Shown here piece by piece: positions 1 through 8,766 of a DNA stretch of 64,000 nucleotides. The notes beneath the pieces are model-generated. The model made no database searches. It was not told the DNA's origin and worked only from the letters and a program-made list of their open reading frames with translations. The position numbers were made by a program, and so were the translations under genes. Numbering within the stretch: the stretch's first letter is position 1; each line of letters opens with the position of its first letter. Origin of the DNA: Woeseiaceae bacterium (lineage in GTDB: Bacteria; Pseudomonadota; Gammaproteobacteria; Steroidobacterales; Woeseiaceae); the NCBI GenBank assembly GCA_028289545.1, contig JANQPG010000107.1:124001-188000 (forward strand), written 5' to 3'.

Positions 1-164
1 GTTTCGACATCGAAAGCGTGTCCGAACTGCGGTCGCGAGACGTGGCGGTGAAGGCGGTTGACGGCGGCTTCGAAGTCAGTGCACAGTACAGTCATAAAGT
101 GCCGTTCATTGCCAACGTATCGTTCGTCGTGGACTTCGATAAGCGCGCAACGGTTCGGCGTTAA
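1..164 (+). CDS. DUF4845-family membrane-anchored protein, C-terminal part
   Basis: Only the last 53 codons are in the window. They read in the frame starting at base 3 and stop with TAA at 162-164. The segment (FDIESVSELRS... ending FVVDFDKRATVRR) looks like the C-terminal part of the DUF4845 family, short proteins with an N-terminal membrane helix that lie between lepB and rnc in many gammaproteobacteria. Its position just before rnc fits. The function of the family is unknown. The upstream start and membrane helix lie outside the window. Confidence 0.65.
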   Translation, partial: FDIESVSELRSRDVAVKAVDGGFEVSAQYSHKVPFIANVSFVVDFDKRATVRR

Positions 165-226
165 GCGGACCCGGCTTTAGAGGCCGGCAGCCATACACGC
201 TCCGCGCGGGAGCGACCGAGCGAACC

Positions 227-910
227 ATGCAGACAGCCGAGCGCTGGCTCAAGCATTCACTGAACTACGAGTTTTCCGAACCCGGCCTGTTCCGGCAGGC
301 GCTGACGCACCGCAGCGCCCGCGGACAGAGTAACGAGCGTCTGGAGTTTCTCGGCGACGCCATTCTCGACTTTGTTATTTCGGAAGCCATTTACGCGCTT
401 CGCCCCGACGCCGCCGAAGGTGACCTGAGCCGTCTGCGTGCCCATCTGGTCAGCGACGCTTCGCTGGCCCAGCTGGCGGGCGAGCTGAAGCTTGGGGAAC
501 ACCTCGTGCTGGGCGGCGGTGAGAAGAAGAGCGGCGGGCACCGACGGGAGTCGATTCTCGCCGATGCGCTCGAAGCGATTTTCGGCGCGGCGTTTTTGGA
601 CGGCGGTTTTGAGGCTGGGCGCGATCTTATCCTGCGCTGTTTCGAGCAGCGCCTCGCTGCACTACCGGATGCCGAGGAACTGCGTGATCCCAAGACTCGT
701 CTGCAGGAATGGTTGCAGGGGAGAGGCCTGGGATTGCCTGTCTACACGCTCGACGAGATAAGCGGGCAGGCTCACCGGCAGACCTTTCAGGTCAGTTGTT
801 CGCTCGGCGAAGAGGGCCTGAAGGCCGCGGGAAGCGGGAGTTCACGACGGGGGGCGGAGCAACAGGCCGCACGGCGTTTGCTGGCGCTCCTTAGGGAGAC
901 CGGGCAATGA
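227..910 (+). CDS. rnc: Ribonuclease III
   Basis: Double-strand-specific endoribonuclease that processes rRNA precursors and some mRNAs. The 227-residue length is normal for the family. The signature NERLEFLGDAILD lies at about residues 36-48, and the second metal-binding pair sits in LADALEAIFG (D113, E116). A C-terminal double-stranded RNA-binding domain runs from about residue 153 to the end. An ATG start is preceded by a GGAG stretch. The gene overlaps era by four bases (ATGA), so the two are probably translated together. Confidence 0.97.
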   Translation: MQTAERWLKHSLNYEFSEPGLFRQALTHRSARGQSNERLEFLGDAILDFVISEAIYALRPDAAEGDLSRLRAHLVSDASLAQLAGELKLGEHLVLGGGEKKSGGHRRESILADALEAIFGAAFLDGGFEAGRDLILRCFEQRLAALPDAEELRDPKTRLQEWLQGRGLGLPVYTLDEISGQAHRQTFQVSCSLGEEGLKAAGSGSSRRGAEQQAARRLLALLRETGQ

Positions 911-1803
911 CCGGCGTTTTCAAAGCGGGTTTTGTCGCCGTGGTCGGCCGGCCCAACGTGGGGAAGTCGACGCTGATCAATGCCATTGTGGGACGTAAGG
1001 TCAGTATCGTTACCTCGAAACCGCAGACGACTCGTCACCGCATTCTGGCGGTCCACTCGACGGCCGACTGCCAGATGATATTCATCGATACCCCAGGCCT
1101 GCACCGCAAGGCGGGGAAAGCAATGAACCGGCTGATGAACCGAACGGCCGTGTCGGCGCTGGCTGATGCCGACCTCGTGCTGTTCGTGACGGACGCTGAG
1201 CGCTTCAACGAGGAGGACGGTGACGTACTCAAACGGCTCGAGAACCTGAAAGCGCCGGTTGTCGCGGTACTCAATAAGGTCGATCGGGTGCATCCCAAGG
1301 AGCGCCTGCTCAAGAGCATCTCGGCAATGAACGCGCGCCGTGAATTTGCGGCGATCGTGCCGCTGTCCGCTCGGCGGCGCAGCAGTATCGATCCGCTGCT
1401 GAAGCTGATTCCCGACTGGCTGCCCGAGTCGCCGCCGTTGTTCCCGGACGACATGCAAACCGACAGGAGTGCCGATTTCCACGCGGCAGAAACGGTTCGC
1501 GAGAAACTGACGGTATTACTGCGCGACGAGCTTCCCTACGGCCTGACCGTACAAATCGAAAAGTTCGAACAGGATGCCGGCGCCTACACAATACATGCCG
1601 TGGTCTGGGTCGAGAGAGACAGCCAGAAGGGGATTGTGGTCGGAAAAGGCGGGAGCATGCTCAAGAAAGTAGGTCGCGCGGCGCGTCTCGACCTCCGCGA
1701 GCAGCTGGGTGTGCCGGTCCATCTCGAGCTCTGGGTGAAGGTCAAGGATAATTGGGCCGACAGCGAACAGGACCTCATGAGCCTCGGCTATGAAGCGCCG
1801 TAA
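907..1803 (+). CDS. era: GTPase Era
   Basis: Essential Ras-like GTPase that binds the 3' end of 16S rRNA and acts in 30S subunit maturation. The 298-residue protein shows the P-loop GRPNVGKST (residues 14-22), the switch motif DTPG near residue 60, NKVD near residue 122 and a C-terminal KH domain with the loop VVGKGGSMLKKVG. It starts on an ATG inside the rnc stop codon. The rnc-era-recO order is the usual gammaproteobacterial one. Confidence 0.98.
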   Translation: MTGVFKAGFVAVVGRPNVGKSTLINAIVGRKVSIVTSKPQTTRHRILAVHSTADCQMIFIDTPGLHRKAGKAMNRLMNRTAVSALADADLVLFVTDAERFNEEDGDVLKRLENLKAPVVAVLNKVDRVHPKERLLKSISAMNARREFAAIVPLSARRRSSIDPLLKLIPDWLPESPPLFPDDMQTDRSADFHAAETVREKLTVLLRDELPYGLTVQIEKFEQDAGAYTIHAVVWVERDSQKGIVVGKGGSMLKKVGRAARLDLREQLGVPVHLELWVKVKDNWADSEQDLMSLGYEAP

Positions 1804-1818
1804 CCTCGCCGGGGGAAC

Positions 1819-2601
1819 GTGGTCTTGAGCGGGCGCCGCGTCGAACTTGAAAGTGCCTACATCCTGCATCACCGGCCGTTCCGCGACAATAGTCAGATCA
1901 TCGACGTCTTCAGCAGCGGCCACGGCAAACTTGCGCTGGTTGCGCGCGGCAGCCGCGCGGGCAAGTCGCGACTCAAAGGGATACTTCGGCCGTTCCAGCT
2001 ACTCAGGCTGAGCTGGACCGCTCGCACCGAGTTGGGGACGCTGACGGGCGCGGAACTGGTCGGTCCACCGCGTTTGCTAACCGGCGATACGCTGCTCTCC
2101 GCCTATTACCTCAACGAACTGCTGCTCCACTTCCTGCATCGCTTTGATCCGCAGCCGGAGATATTCGACCTGTACCGGGATACGCTGGAACAGTTGTCCA
2201 TCGCCCAAGAACCAGCGCCGGCTCTGCGGCGTTTTGAGCTCAGGTTGTTGAGACTGCTGGGCTATGCGCTCGACCTCGAACAGGATGCCGTCAGCGGTAC
2301 TCCCGTGGCTGACGACGTAACCTACGAGTACCGTGTCGAACAAGGACCCGTGCCGGCACACCCGTCCTCGACGGGGGCGCTTTTGACGGGCAGGCAACTC
2401 CGCGACGTGGCCGCCGGTGCGTTCGACGACACCGGCACGCTCAAAGCCGCGGGCAGGTTGCTCAAGTTCGTCATCCACCACCATCTCGGCGGCAGGGAGC
2501 TCAAGAGTCGCAAGGTGCTGATCGAGCTGCGCCGCGATAGAATGCGCCGTCCCGCCGACGGTGCAGGCGAGGTACCCGCGCAGGACCCCGACGGCGGCTA
2601 G
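1819..2601 (+). CDS. recO: DNA repair protein RecO
   Basis: Recombination mediator of the RecFOR pathway that helps load RecA on SSB-coated single strands. The N-terminal OB-fold portion (ESAYILHHRPFRDNSQIIDVF, then GKLALVARGSR) is typical, followed by the helical domain; 260 residues is slightly long because of a polar C-terminal tail. The start is a GTG at 1819, three to four bases after a GGGGGA stretch; no ATG in frame fits the conserved N-terminus. It sits 15 bases after era. Confidence 0.93.
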   Translation: MVLSGRRVELESAYILHHRPFRDNSQIIDVFSSGHGKLALVARGSRAGKSRLKGILRPFQLLRLSWTARTELGTLTGAELVGPPRLLTGDTLLSAYYLNELLLHFLHRFDPQPEIFDLYRDTLEQLSIAQEPAPALRRFELRLLRLLGYALDLEQDAVSGTPVADDVTYEYRVEQGPVPAHPSSTGALLTGRQLRDVAAGAFDDTGTLKAAGRLLKFVIHHHLGGRELKSRKVLIELRRDRMRRPADGAGEVPAQDPDGG

Positions 2602-2627
2602 CTATTTTGAGATCGCAGGACATCATC

Positions 2628-3371
2628 GTGACCAACCCGATTTACCTTGGCGTGAACATCGACCACGTCGCCACCATCCGGCAGGCCCGCGGCACGCCTT
2701 ACCCTGATCCCGCGGCGGTCGTCGGTCCGGCCGAGGCAGCCGGAGCTGACAGCATCACCGTACACCTGCGCGAGGATCGGCGGCACATCCAGGACGCGGA
2801 TCTCGCGGCGATTGCTTCCGTCATGCGGACGCACATAAACCTGGAAATGGCGGTGACCGATGAAATGCTCGCCATTGCGGAGCGTCACAAGCCCCGCGAC
2901 GTTTGTCTCGTGCCGGAGCGGCGCGAGGAGTTGACGACCGAGGGCGGTCTCGACGTACGCGGTAGACTCGAGTCTGTCAGCGCGGCTTGTGCACGTCTCG
3001 AGGCCGCGGGTATTCGCGTTTCGCTGTTCATCGATCCCGACAAAACCCAACTCGACGCGGCGATCGCCGCGGGTGCCCCCGTGGTCGAGCTGCACACAGG
3101 CGCCTATGCGGACGCGGACGATGCCGCACAGGACGCGGAACTCGAGCGCATTGCCAGCGCCGCGAGCTATGGCACGGGGCTCGGGTTGATCGTCAACGCA
3201 GGTCATGGCCTCCACTACGAGAACGTCCAGCCGATCGCGCGCATTCCGGAGATCGTCGAGTTGAACATTGGGCATGCCATCGTAGCGAGGGCTCTGTTCG
3301 ACGGTTTCGAGTCCGCGGTGGCCGAAATGCGAAGGCTCATGCTGGAAGCGCGACAGGGTATTGCTTCATGA
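2628..3371 (+). CDS. pdxJ: Pyridoxine 5'-phosphate synthase PdxJ
   Basis: Condenses 3-amino-1-hydroxyacetone phosphate with deoxyxylulose 5-phosphate to make pyridoxine 5'-phosphate, the last committed step of the DXP-dependent vitamin B6 pathway. The conserved N-terminus YLGVNIDHVATIRQARGT and the later ADSITVHLREDRRHIQD and ELNIGHAIV segments are all present. I place the start at GTG 2628, seven bases after AGGA, because it gives the normal PdxJ N-terminus; an in-frame TTG at 2607 would add seven residues. The stop overlaps the acpS start. Confidence 0.96.
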   Translation: MTNPIYLGVNIDHVATIRQARGTPYPDPAAVVGPAEAAGADSITVHLREDRRHIQDADLAAIASVMRTHINLEMAVTDEMLAIAERHKPRDVCLVPERREELTTEGGLDVRGRLESVSAACARLEAAGIRVSLFIDPDKTQLDAAIAAGAPVVELHTGAYADADDAAQDAELERIASAASYGTGLGLIVNAGHGLHYENVQPIARIPEIVELNIGHAIVARALFDGFESAVAEMRRLMLEARQGIAS

Positions 3372-3766
3372 TCTTCGGTGTCGGAACCGATATCGTCGAG
3401 CTGTCGCGCATGCAAGCCACCTACGAGCGTTTTGGCGAACACCTCGTCCGCCGGATTCTCATGCCGGAGGAGATTGCGCTGTTCAGGAAGAGCAAACACC
3501 CTGTGCGCTTCCTGGCGATGCGTTTTGCCGGCAAAGAGGCCACGGTCAAAGCGATGGGGACGGGATTTGCCCATGGCGTCTGGCTTCGCGATGTCGGCAT
3601 TACCAACAACAGCTGGGGAAGACCGCTGGTGATCTGGTCCGAGCGTGGCCAACGTGTCTGTGAGCGCCTCGGCATTGGCGACGGACACGTAAGCTTGACC
3701 GACGATGCCGGGCTCGTAATGGCGTTTGCGGTTTGCGAAACCCGGGCCGCTCAGCAAGCACTTTGA
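3368..3766 (+). CDS. acpS: Holo-[acyl-carrier-protein] synthase
   Basis: Transfers 4'-phosphopantetheine from coenzyme A to a serine of acyl carrier protein, activating fatty acid synthesis. The 132-residue protein has the two AcpS hallmarks: GTDIVE near residue 5 (metal-binding Asp) and FAGKEATVKAMGTG near residue 55. The ATG lies in the four-base overlap with the pdxJ stop, the usual pdxJ-acpS arrangement. Confidence 0.96.
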   Translation: MIFGVGTDIVELSRMQATYERFGEHLVRRILMPEEIALFRKSKHPVRFLAMRFAGKEATVKAMGTGFAHGVWLRDVGITNNSWGRPLVIWSERGQRVCERLGIGDGHVSLTDDAGLVMAFAVCETRAAQQAL

Positions 3767-3801
3767 CAGGCATTTTGACGAGCTCAACAACAGACAAGAC
3801 C

Positions 3802-4599
3802 ATGCATTGCTTTTCCTTCGATATCGAGACGGTGCCCGACGTGGAGTTCGGGCGTAATTACTTCGAGCTGGGTGATTTGCCCGACGACAAGGTGGCGACG
3901 GCCATGAGCTTCAAGCGCCAGCAGGAAACCGGCAGCGAGTTCCTGCCCTTGCACCAACATCGGGTTGTCGCCATTTCGGTGGCGCTGCGCAGCGGCGACA
4001 ATTTCCGGGTCTGGTCGCTCGGGGACGAGGCTTCCGACGAAGCGGATCTCATCCGGCGCTTTTTCGACGGAATCGAGCGTTACTCGCCGGACCTCGTGTC
4101 CTGGAACGGCAGCGGGTTCGACTTGCCCGTGCTTCACTACCGCGCGCTGCGTCACGGCATTCAGGCGCCGCGCTACTGGGAGATGGGTGACAACGACCGT
4201 GACTTCAAATGGAATAATTACCTGAACCGCTTCCACTGGCGGCACGTCGACCTGATGGATGTGCTGGCCGGCTTCCAGAATCGAGGTCGGGCCAGCCTCG
4301 ACCAGATGGCCGTACTGCTCGGTTTCCCCGGCAAGCTCGGTATGAGCGGCGCCAAGGTTTGGGATACCTACCTGGCTGGCGGCATCAAGGAAATACGCGA
4401 CTACTGCGAAACGGATGTGCTGAATACCTGGCTCGTCTATCTGCGCTTCGAATACATGCGCGGCCATCTCGATGCTGCCGGACTCGACGGCGAATTCAAG
4501 CTCGTGCGGGACACGATTGCGGCAATGAACGAGGCTCATCTCAACGAGTTTCTCGACGCATGGCCGGCGAACCAGGCGACGGCGTTTGGCCAGGAATAA
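3802..4599 (+). CDS. Predicted 3'-5' exonuclease, DnaQ-like (PolB-exo-related)
   Basis: RNase H-fold exonuclease related to the proofreading domain of family B DNA polymerases (PF10108-like), without a polymerase domain. The four acidic metal ligands are readable: D7 and E9 in FDIETVPD, the Asp of WNGSGFDLPVL and the Asp of DYCETDVLNTW. With ATG 3802 the protein has 265 residues and begins directly at the Exo I motif; a longer reading from 3733 would add residues unlike the family. Substrate and role are not known. It overlaps rlmD by 14 bases. Confidence 0.85.
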   Translation: MHCFSFDIETVPDVEFGRNYFELGDLPDDKVATAMSFKRQQETGSEFLPLHQHRVVAISVALRSGDNFRVWSLGDEASDEADLIRRFFDGIERYSPDLVSWNGSGFDLPVLHYRALRHGIQAPRYWEMGDNDRDFKWNNYLNRFHWRHVDLMDVLAGFQNRGRASLDQMAVLLGFPGKLGMSGAKVWDTYLAGGIKEIRDYCETDVLNTWLVYLRFEYMRGHLDAAGLDGEFKLVRDTIAAMNEAHLNEFLDAWPANQATAFGQE

Positions 4600-5905
4600 A
4601 CGCGAACCCGAGATCGGGGTCATTGCGGCGGCAACACACGACGGCCGCGGAATCGTGTCCGGGGAAGGCAAAAAGGTATTTGTCGCGGGCGCGCTGCCGG
4701 GCGAACAAGTGCGCTTTGTGCGCCGTAAGCGGCGCCGCAACTTCGACGAAGCGGAGCTCCTGGAAGTGCTCGAAGCATCGCCGGAGCGGGTTCCGGCCCG
4801 CTGCGCTGTGTACGGGCGTTGCGGGGGCTGTTCGCTGCAGCATATGTCGATCGACGCGCAGCGCGACATCAAGGCGCAGAGCCTCAGGGACAACCTCGAG
4901 CGTATAGGCAAGCTCGAGCCGGACGAATGGCTCGCGCCGCTGACGGGGGGAGAATGGCACTACCGCCGGCGGGCCCGCCTTGCCGTCAAAGACGTGGCGG
5001 CGAAGGGCCGTACGCTGGTTGGGTTTCGTGAGCGGCACGCGCCGTTTGTTGCCGACATGCGCCGTTGCGAGGTGCTGCGAAAGCCAGTCGATGCGCTGAT
5101 CGAGCCGCTGAGCGACGTGGTGGGAGCGTTGTCTATTCGCGCCCGCGTACCGCAAATTGAGGTTGCGGTCGCCGACAACGCCGTGGCGCTGGTCCTGCGG
5201 ATTCTCGATCCGCTGGGCGATGATGACGAGCGCGTGTTGCGGCAGTTTGCCGATCAGCACAACGTCTGGCTGTACCTGCAGCCCGGCGGGCTCGATTCGA
5301 TTTTCCGGCTCGTGCCGGAAGGTACCGGCGAATTGACTTACGAGCTTCCCGAGTTCGAAATCTCGATGGTGTTCGAGCCTGCCGACTTCGTGCAGATCAA
5401 TGCGGATATCAACGAGCGTATGGTGGCTCTGGCAATGGAGTTGCTGCAGGTAGAGTCCTCACACCGCGTTCTGGACCTGTTCGCGGGCATCGGCAACTTC
5501 TCGCTGCCGCTCGCACGTCGCGCGGGCAGCGTGTTGGGAATAGAAGGCGAGCCGTCTCTGGTCGCTCGAGCGCGCGATAACGCGCGCCGCAACGGTCTCG
5601 AAAACGCCGAGTTCCTCAGCACGGACCTCGCGGCCGTTGACGGCTCGGAAGGCTGGCTCGAGGCAGGTTGCGACCGGCTGCTGCTCGATCCCGCACGCAG
5701 CGGTGCCGAAGCCGTCGTGCGGCGGATGCCGCTGCTGGGCCCAGAGCGCGTCGTGTATGTATCCTGCCACCCGGGAACCCTGGCACGGGATGCCGGTATT
5801 CTGGTGCACGAAGCGGGGTACCGGCTGCTGGCCGCAGGCATCATTGATATGTTCCCACACACGGCACATGTGGAGTCCGTCGCAGTTTTTAGTAAACAAA
5901 ATTAG
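4586..5905 (+). CDS. rlmD: 23S rRNA (uracil-1939-C5)-methyltransferase RlmD
   Basis: SAM-dependent enzyme that makes m5U1939 in 23S rRNA. Order of parts: N-terminal TRAM-like segment (DGRGIVSGEGKKVFVAG), Fe-S cluster cysteines in RCAVYGRCGGC and a later MRRCEVL, a Rossmann methyltransferase domain with DLFAGIGNFSLPLA, and the catalytic cysteine in VSCHPGTLARD. Length (439) is normal for RlmD. The start appears to be a TTG at 4586 inside the preceding exonuclease gene; I see no better start in frame. Confidence 0.95.
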   Translation: MARNKREPEIGVIAAATHDGRGIVSGEGKKVFVAGALPGEQVRFVRRKRRRNFDEAELLEVLEASPERVPARCAVYGRCGGCSLQHMSIDAQRDIKAQSLRDNLERIGKLEPDEWLAPLTGGEWHYRRRARLAVKDVAAKGRTLVGFRERHAPFVADMRRCEVLRKPVDALIEPLSDVVGALSIRARVPQIEVAVADNAVALVLRILDPLGDDDERVLRQFADQHNVWLYLQPGGLDSIFRLVPEGTGELTYELPEFEISMVFEPADFVQINADINERMVALAMELLQVESSHRVLDLFAGIGNFSLPLARRAGSVLGIEGEPSLVARARDNARRNGLENAEFLSTDLAAVDGSEGWLEAGCDRLLLDPARSGAEAVVRRMPLLGPERVVYVSCHPGTLARDAGILVHEAGYRLLAAGIIDMFPHTAHVESVAVFSKQN

Positions 5906-6009
5906 TAAGTTATTGTAGTTTTCGGAAAACCGTCTTATTTTACTAGTTGCCGTTCGCGCGCCGCGCGGGCGAGGGCGCAAGCGTTCAGTTCCACTCTCCG
6001 GGGGAGGCA

Positions 6010-7056
6010 ATGTCACTCGGTCCGATAATGCTGGATATCGACGGCCAGGCCTTGAGCCCGGCCGACCGCGCTCTGCTCGTCGAGCCCGCCGTGGGCGGTG
6101 TCATTCTGTTTACCCGCAATTTTTCGTCGCCGAGCCAGATTGCCGATCTGGTTGCGGACATTCGCGCGCTGCGCTCGCCGCCGCTCATTGTTGCCGTGGA
6201 TCACGAAGGCGGCCGCGTGCAGCGGTTTCGTGAAGGGTTCAGCGCCATACCGCCCATGCGGCATATTGGCCGCGTCTGCGACTCGGATCCGCGCGAAGGC
6301 GAACAGCTGGCGCGAACGGCGGGATGGATGATCGGCGCCGAGTTGCGTAGCGTCGGTATCGATCTGTGTTTTGCGCCTTGCCTGGATCTGGACTGGGGTG
6401 TCAGTGAAATCATCGGCAACCGCGCCTTCCATCGCGATCCGGAGGTCGTCTCGGCGCTGGCGGGCGCGTTCTGTCGTGGTTTGCGCGGCGCGGGGATGGC
6501 GGCGGTCGGCAAGCACTGGCCGGGGCATGGCGCCGTGGTGCCGGATTCGCATCTCGAGTTACCGGTCGATCGCCGGCCATACGGGGAACTGCTCGACGAC
6601 ATACGGCCTTACGAAAGGCTTATTGGCAATCGCCTGCTGACGGGCGTCATGGCGTCGCACATCGTCTATCAGGAAATCGATGCGTTGCCGGCCGGATTTT
6701 CGAGCTACTGGCTCAAGCACGAGCTGCGAGAGCGCCTGGGCTTCGACGGCGCCGTGTTTTCCGACGACCTGTCAATGAAGGCGACCCGTGAGTACGGCGG
6801 CATGCCGGAGCGCGCCCGGCGAACGCTCGACGCCGGCGCCGACATGGTGCCGATTTGCAACGATCGGCCCGCGGCGCAGTCGGCCGTTCGCGCGTTGAGC
6901 GAGTATTCCAATCCGTCGTCGCTGGTACGGCTTGCGCGCCTGCACGGCAGCGGAGGGGAGTTGCGTGAAACCCTGCACACGAGTGACGAATGGCAAGCAG
7001 CCAGCGAGGCGCTGACGCGTCTGATCGAACGCCCGGAGTTCGAACTCAATGCCTAG
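6010..7056 (+). CDS. nagZ: Beta-N-acetylhexosaminidase NagZ
   Basis: Cytoplasmic glycoside hydrolase family 3 enzyme of peptidoglycan recycling; it removes N-acetylglucosamine from anhydro-muropeptides. Visible motifs are VAVDHEGGRVQRF, the NagZ loop KHWPGHG and the nucleophile Asp in FSDDLSMK. ATG 6010 follows the strong ribosome-binding sequence GGGGAGG and gives 348 residues, close to the family norm. The 104 bases before it hold AT-rich sequence and may contain its promoter. Confidence 0.96.
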   Translation: MSLGPIMLDIDGQALSPADRALLVEPAVGGVILFTRNFSSPSQIADLVADIRALRSPPLIVAVDHEGGRVQRFREGFSAIPPMRHIGRVCDSDPREGEQLARTAGWMIGAELRSVGIDLCFAPCLDLDWGVSEIIGNRAFHRDPEVVSALAGAFCRGLRGAGMAAVGKHWPGHGAVVPDSHLELPVDRRPYGELLDDIRPYERLIGNRLLTGVMASHIVYQEIDALPAGFSSYWLKHELRERLGFDGAVFSDDLSMKATREYGGMPERARRTLDAGADMVPICNDRPAAQSAVRALSEYSNPSSLVRLARLHGSGGELRETLHTSDEWQAASEALTRLIERPEFELNA

Positions 7057-7101
7057 CAGCGGCCGCAAAAACCGTTCGTGTACACCGAGCCGGGGACGCC
7101 C

Positions 7102-7884
7102 GTGAGCCGGTTGTACGCATTAATCGAGGGCAGCGGCTATGAGCCTGATGCCGACGTGCTGGCCGACACGCCTGTTGCCGGCACGCCCTACGGCCAACCG
7201 TCAGCCGCGGTGCGGCCGGTTCGGCGCGGTGACCAACGTCTCTACTGGCTGCCGCGGCACGGCGACCGGCATACGATACCGCCGCACAAAATCAACTACC
7301 GCGCCAACATCTATGCGCTGCATACGTTGGGTGTTACCGACGTGATCGGCATCAACACGGTGGGCGTCATTACCGGACGAGTGTCCCCGGGCAACATTGC
7401 ATTGCCGAATCAGCTCATCGACTACACGTGGGGCCGCGAACACAGTTTTGCTGACGGCACCGCGGACAACGTGCTGCACGTCGAGTTTGGCGAGCCTTTT
7501 GCCGCTGAGCTACGCGCGGCATTGCTCGACGCAGCCAGAGCGGCTGACGTGCCCTGCGTGGACGGCGGCGTGTACGCCGTTACCCAGGGGCCCCGGCTCG
7601 AAACGGCGGCTGAAGTCGACCGCCTGGAGCGCGACGGCGCGGACATGGTGGGAATGACGGCAATGCCGGAGGCGGTGCTGGCTGCCGAGCTGGGGATGCG
7701 GTATGCGTCGATTGCCGTGGCCGTCAATCCGGCGGCAGGACGGACCCAGCACTCGCTGCACGACGAAGTACGGCGTTTCTCGAAGACCGCCAGAGAACGG
7801 GCCCACGCCTTGCTGGACGGGTTCTTCTCGTCGACGTCGGCCGGTACCGAGGCACGCACCACAAGTCCGGGCAGGGGCCAATGA
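7102..7884 (+). CDS. Nucleoside phosphorylase, S-methyl-5'-thioinosine/-adenosine phosphorylase family
   Basis: Purine nucleoside phosphorylase superfamily enzyme of the MTAP/MTIP group, which cleaves methylthio-nucleosides from polyamine metabolism. Family landmarks include PRHGDRHTIPPHKINYRANIYAL, GVYAVTQGPRLETAAEVDRL and MVGMTAMPEAVLAAELGMRYA. In Pseudomonas aeruginosa the 5'-methylthioinosine phosphorylase gene lies next to nagZ, as here, which favours the thioinosine specificity. GTG 7102 follows GGGGA; an in-frame GTG at 7078 is possible. It overlaps the next gene by ATGA. Confidence 0.88.
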   Translation: MSRLYALIEGSGYEPDADVLADTPVAGTPYGQPSAAVRPVRRGDQRLYWLPRHGDRHTIPPHKINYRANIYALHTLGVTDVIGINTVGVITGRVSPGNIALPNQLIDYTWGREHSFADGTADNVLHVEFGEPFAAELRAALLDAARAADVPCVDGGVYAVTQGPRLETAAEVDRLERDGADMVGMTAMPEAVLAAELGMRYASIAVAVNPAAGRTQHSLHDEVRRFSKTARERAHALLDGFFSSTSAGTEARTTSPGRGQ

Positions 7885-8753
7885 GCTCGCTGACCGTCGA
7901 CGTGCTCGAAGCGGTACTCACGTCTTCCGCCGATCCCGTGCTGCTCATGCGCACGGACCGTACGGACTGGCCGGTCGAACTCGTGAATCCGGCGTTTGCC
8001 AACCTGGCCGGTGGGGTGGAGGTGGATGGCCCGTTTGCGCTGGTTTGCGAGGCGCTCTTCGGCCGCGATTCGGCACTGGAGATCAGCGAGGCCATACGCA
8101 GCGGCGAGCAGACCCGCCTGCCTGTCGAGTGTGCCGGGCGGGAGTGTGTGCTGACGCTCGTTCCGCTGAGCGGTGAAGACGACGCGCGCTACGCCGCCGT
8201 CTACGTTCGCGACGTGGCCGGAACCCCGCCCGCGACGGACGATGCGGCGCTCTCACAAGCGCTCTTGAAGGCAAAGCGCCGTATTCGCGACCTGGATCGC
8301 GACGATCCCGTCACGGGCCTGCTGAACGAGCGGGCTTTCCGCGACGTGCTCGAGCACGATTGGGCAGTGGCGGCGCGTGAACACAGTTCACTGGCGCTCG
8401 TGCGTTTCGAGCTGGCCGATTTCAGCGCGTACATTGACGTCTTCGGTCGGCACGCCAGCGACTCCTGTCTGCGTCGTGTCGGCCGGGCGATTCGGCGCTG
8501 CCTCCGCCGAGCGAGCGACGTCGTCGCGCGGCTCGACGACGACAGTTTTGTTGTCCTGTCACATGCCGCCGACGAGGAGGGCGTAAGGTCGTTTGCCGCC
8601 CGCATAGCCGCGGCGGTCCGCGAACTGGGATTACATCATCCGCGATCGCGGCGTGACCGCTTTGTGACGGTGGACTTCGAGGTCGAGGTCAGGGCGGCCA
8701 ACGGCGACGGGCCACCGTTGTCCACGGTGCTGGATCGCGACAGCGAGAACTGA
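7881..8753 (+). CDS. PAS-like and degenerate GGDEF-domain protein
   Basis: The N-terminal 115 residues (SSADPVLLMRTDRTDWPVELVNPAFANL) resemble a PAS sensor domain. A short coiled region follows (QALLKAKRRIRDLDRDD), then a diguanylate-cyclase-fold segment opening DPVTGLLNERAFRDVL. At the position of the GGDEF active-site loop the protein reads VARLDDDSFVVL, so catalytic diguanylate cyclase activity is unlikely and a regulatory or receptor role is more plausible. It is translationally coupled to the phosphorylase gene and faces the csiV-like gene. Confidence 0.75.
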   Translation: MSSLTVDVLEAVLTSSADPVLLMRTDRTDWPVELVNPAFANLAGGVEVDGPFALVCEALFGRDSALEISEAIRSGEQTRLPVECAGRECVLTLVPLSGEDDARYAAVYVRDVAGTPPATDDAALSQALLKAKRRIRDLDRDDPVTGLLNERAFRDVLEHDWAVAAREHSSLALVRFELADFSAYIDVFGRHASDSCLRRVGRAIRRCLRRASDVVARLDDDSFVVLSHAADEEGVRSFAARIAAAVRELGLHHPRSRRDRFVTVDFEVEVRAANGDGPPLSTVLDRDSEN

Positions 8754-8766
8754 TGTGCTCGTGTGC

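Noticed and set aside
3784..4911. A 375-codon minus-strand frame opposite the exonuclease and rlmD
   Set aside because: Antisense shadow of two recognisable enzymes.
5906..6009. AT-rich stretch between rlmD and nagZ as a terminator
   Set aside because: GTTTT/AAAAC can pair around three bases, but the stem is only five bases and the T-run is not placed after it; a promoter is equally possible.
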